Positions 63,317 through 64,000 of a stretch of DNA of 64,000 nucleotides are shown here, in pieces. The DNA comes from Mycolicibacterium chitae (GTDB taxonomy: Bacteria > Actinomycetota > Actinomycetes > Mycobacteriales > Mycobacteriaceae), in the NCBI RefSeq assembly GCF_900637205.1, contig NZ_LR134355.1, forward strand, positions 186,001 to 250,000, read 5' to 3'. Made by a program: the position numbers and the translations under genes. The notes beneath the pieces are model-generated. The model made no database searches. It was not told the DNA's origin and saw only the letters and a list, made by a program, of their open reading frames with translations. The first letter of the stretch is position 1. Each line of letters begins with the position of its first letter.

Positions 63317-64000
63317 CTAGGTCTTGCTGGGGCGGCGGTTGCGCAGGCCGCGACGGGCGCGCTTGCCCTCGGGAGCGGCGGGCTCTTCCTCGGGTTCTTC
63401 GGTGGACTCCTCGGCCGACTCTTCGGTCGGGGTCTCGGTGTCGGCCTCGGTTTCCGTTTCGGCCGGGGATTCGTCGCCCGGGGTGCCCTCGGTCTCCGTC
63501 TCTTCGACTTCCTCGGCGGACTCGCTGAGTTCACCGACCGGGACCTCTTCGGCCGATTCCTCGGTGGCGGCTTCCTCGGCGGCGGCCTTCTTGCGACCGC
63601 GCTCCCGCTTGGGCTTGAGCGGTTTGGGCGGCGGCGGGGGCAACTCCGCGGCATAGGCCAGGTAGAAGGCGGCCGCGCCCAGCAGCGCGATCGCCGCGGC
63701 GGCGCCGTAGGCCGCGAACAGCCCGCGGCCGTAGGTGTCCAGGTCCAGCCAGATCTCGGCGATGGCCGCGGCGACGATCAGCGCACCGGCGGCAACGTGG
63801 CCGATGATCGACCAGCCGCGCAGCGTGAGCGCCAACTGCGGGGTACCGAACTCGGGTCTGCGGGTCTTGGCCAGCGTGAGCGCCACCGGTAGCGCCGTCA
63901 GGCCCAGCACCAAGCCGGTGGCGATTCGGGCCGCGGTGCCGACGCCGTGCGGCCAGTGGCCGAGCAGCTCCCACCAGCGCGGGAGGACGAACACGAAGTA
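63317..64000 (-). CDS. Membrane protein with acidic low-complexity tail (5' end possibly outside window)
   Basis: At least 226 residues from a GTG at 63994; the frame remains open to the window edge, so the start is uncertain. Four hydrophobic helices (TGLVLGLTALPVALTLA, GWSIIGHVAAGALIVAAAIAE, GLFAAYGAAAAIALLGAAAFYLAY) precede a Pro/Lys linker and a Glu/Thr-rich repeat (ETETEGTPGDESPAE), ending in a basic GKRARRGLRNRRPSKT. Conserved hypothetical in mycobacteria; no enzymatic motif. Confidence 0.65.
   Translation of the reverse strand, partial: YFVFVLPRWWELLGHWPHGVGTAARIATGLVLGLTALPVALTLAKTRRPEFGTPQLALTLRGWSIIGHVAAGALIVAAAIAEIWLDLDTYGRGLFAAYGAAAAIALLGAAAFYLAYAAELPPPPPKPLKPKRERGRKKAAAEEAATEESAEEVPVGELSESAEEVEETETEGTPGDESPAETETEADTETPTEESAEESTEEPEEEPAAPEGKRARRGLRNRRPSKT

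Overview
The window is a high-GC actinobacterial chromosome segment, almost certainly from a Mycobacterium/Mycolicibacterium. Evidence: a bacterial proteasome activator (Bpa), a PGRS-type glycine-rich surface protein, LpqH-family lipoproteins, TcrX/TcrY, a WS/DGAT acyltransferase, LigC with a PolD1/Prim-PolC polymerase, and gene order that follows recalled M. tuberculosis blocks (around Rv3780-Rv3772, Rv3765c-Rv3752c and Rv3731-Rv3730c). The gene names are recognised from family motifs and remembered synteny; no search was run.

Layout. 1-3.8 kb: bpa, an aminotransferase-fold protein, a quinone oxidoreductase and a MarR regulator. 3.86-5.7 kb: tRNA-Ser(UGA) followed by a HTH + nucleotidyltransferase pair that looks like an AbiE/MenAT-type toxin-antitoxin. 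5.8-7.8 kb: a three-gene overlapping operon with a Cys/Gly-tailed membrane protein (TIGR04222 type), a DUF692/MNIO enzyme and a small SCO6045-like protein, a candidate peptide-modification system. 7.9-12.7 kb: MFS transporter, lipE, echA21, a small lipoprotein and hisC2. 12.8-17.3 kb: tRNA-Ser(GCU) and tRNA-Arg(ACG), then an accessory island with a second HTH + nucleotidyltransferase pair under a palindrome-rich promoter, a decayed Fic gene and two small hypothetical genes. 17.3-22.5 kb: a 1500-residue PGRS protein with a Sec signal peptide in place of a PE domain. 22.5-25.9 kb: SDR, acyl-CoA dehydrogenase, APH-like kinase and DUF1622 protein. 26-38 kb: tcrXY, alkyl sulfatase, TetR, histidine phosphatase, LapA-like protein, proXVWZ osmoprotectant ABC transporter, glycolipid-binding protein, tyrA, tadA with its partner gene, and tRNA-Ser(CGA). 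38.4-44.3 kb: a repeated 36-bp element and a TetR-led operon with DUF1214, sulfotransferase, VOC, WS/DGAT and NUDIX genes. 44.3-46 kb: three tandem LpqH-family lipoproteins. 46-54 kb: HAD phosphatase, tgt, cytochrome P450, amine oxidase, a fused amino-acid ABC transporter and gluQRS. 54-64 kb: MBL hydrolase, TetR with a perfect palindromic operator, 3-hydroxyisobutyrate dehydrogenase-like and CMD proteins, ligC-polD1 repair pair, P1 peptidase, PDZ serine protease, a DHDPR-like oxidoreductase, TetR and an acidic-tailed membrane protein.

The strongest leads are (i) the MNIO/Cys-rich membrane-protein operon and (ii) two sequence-divergent nucleotidyltransferase TA-like pairs, each lying next to a serine tRNA gene. 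The MenA3/MenT3 members of that toxin superfamily are known to modify tRNA-Ser.
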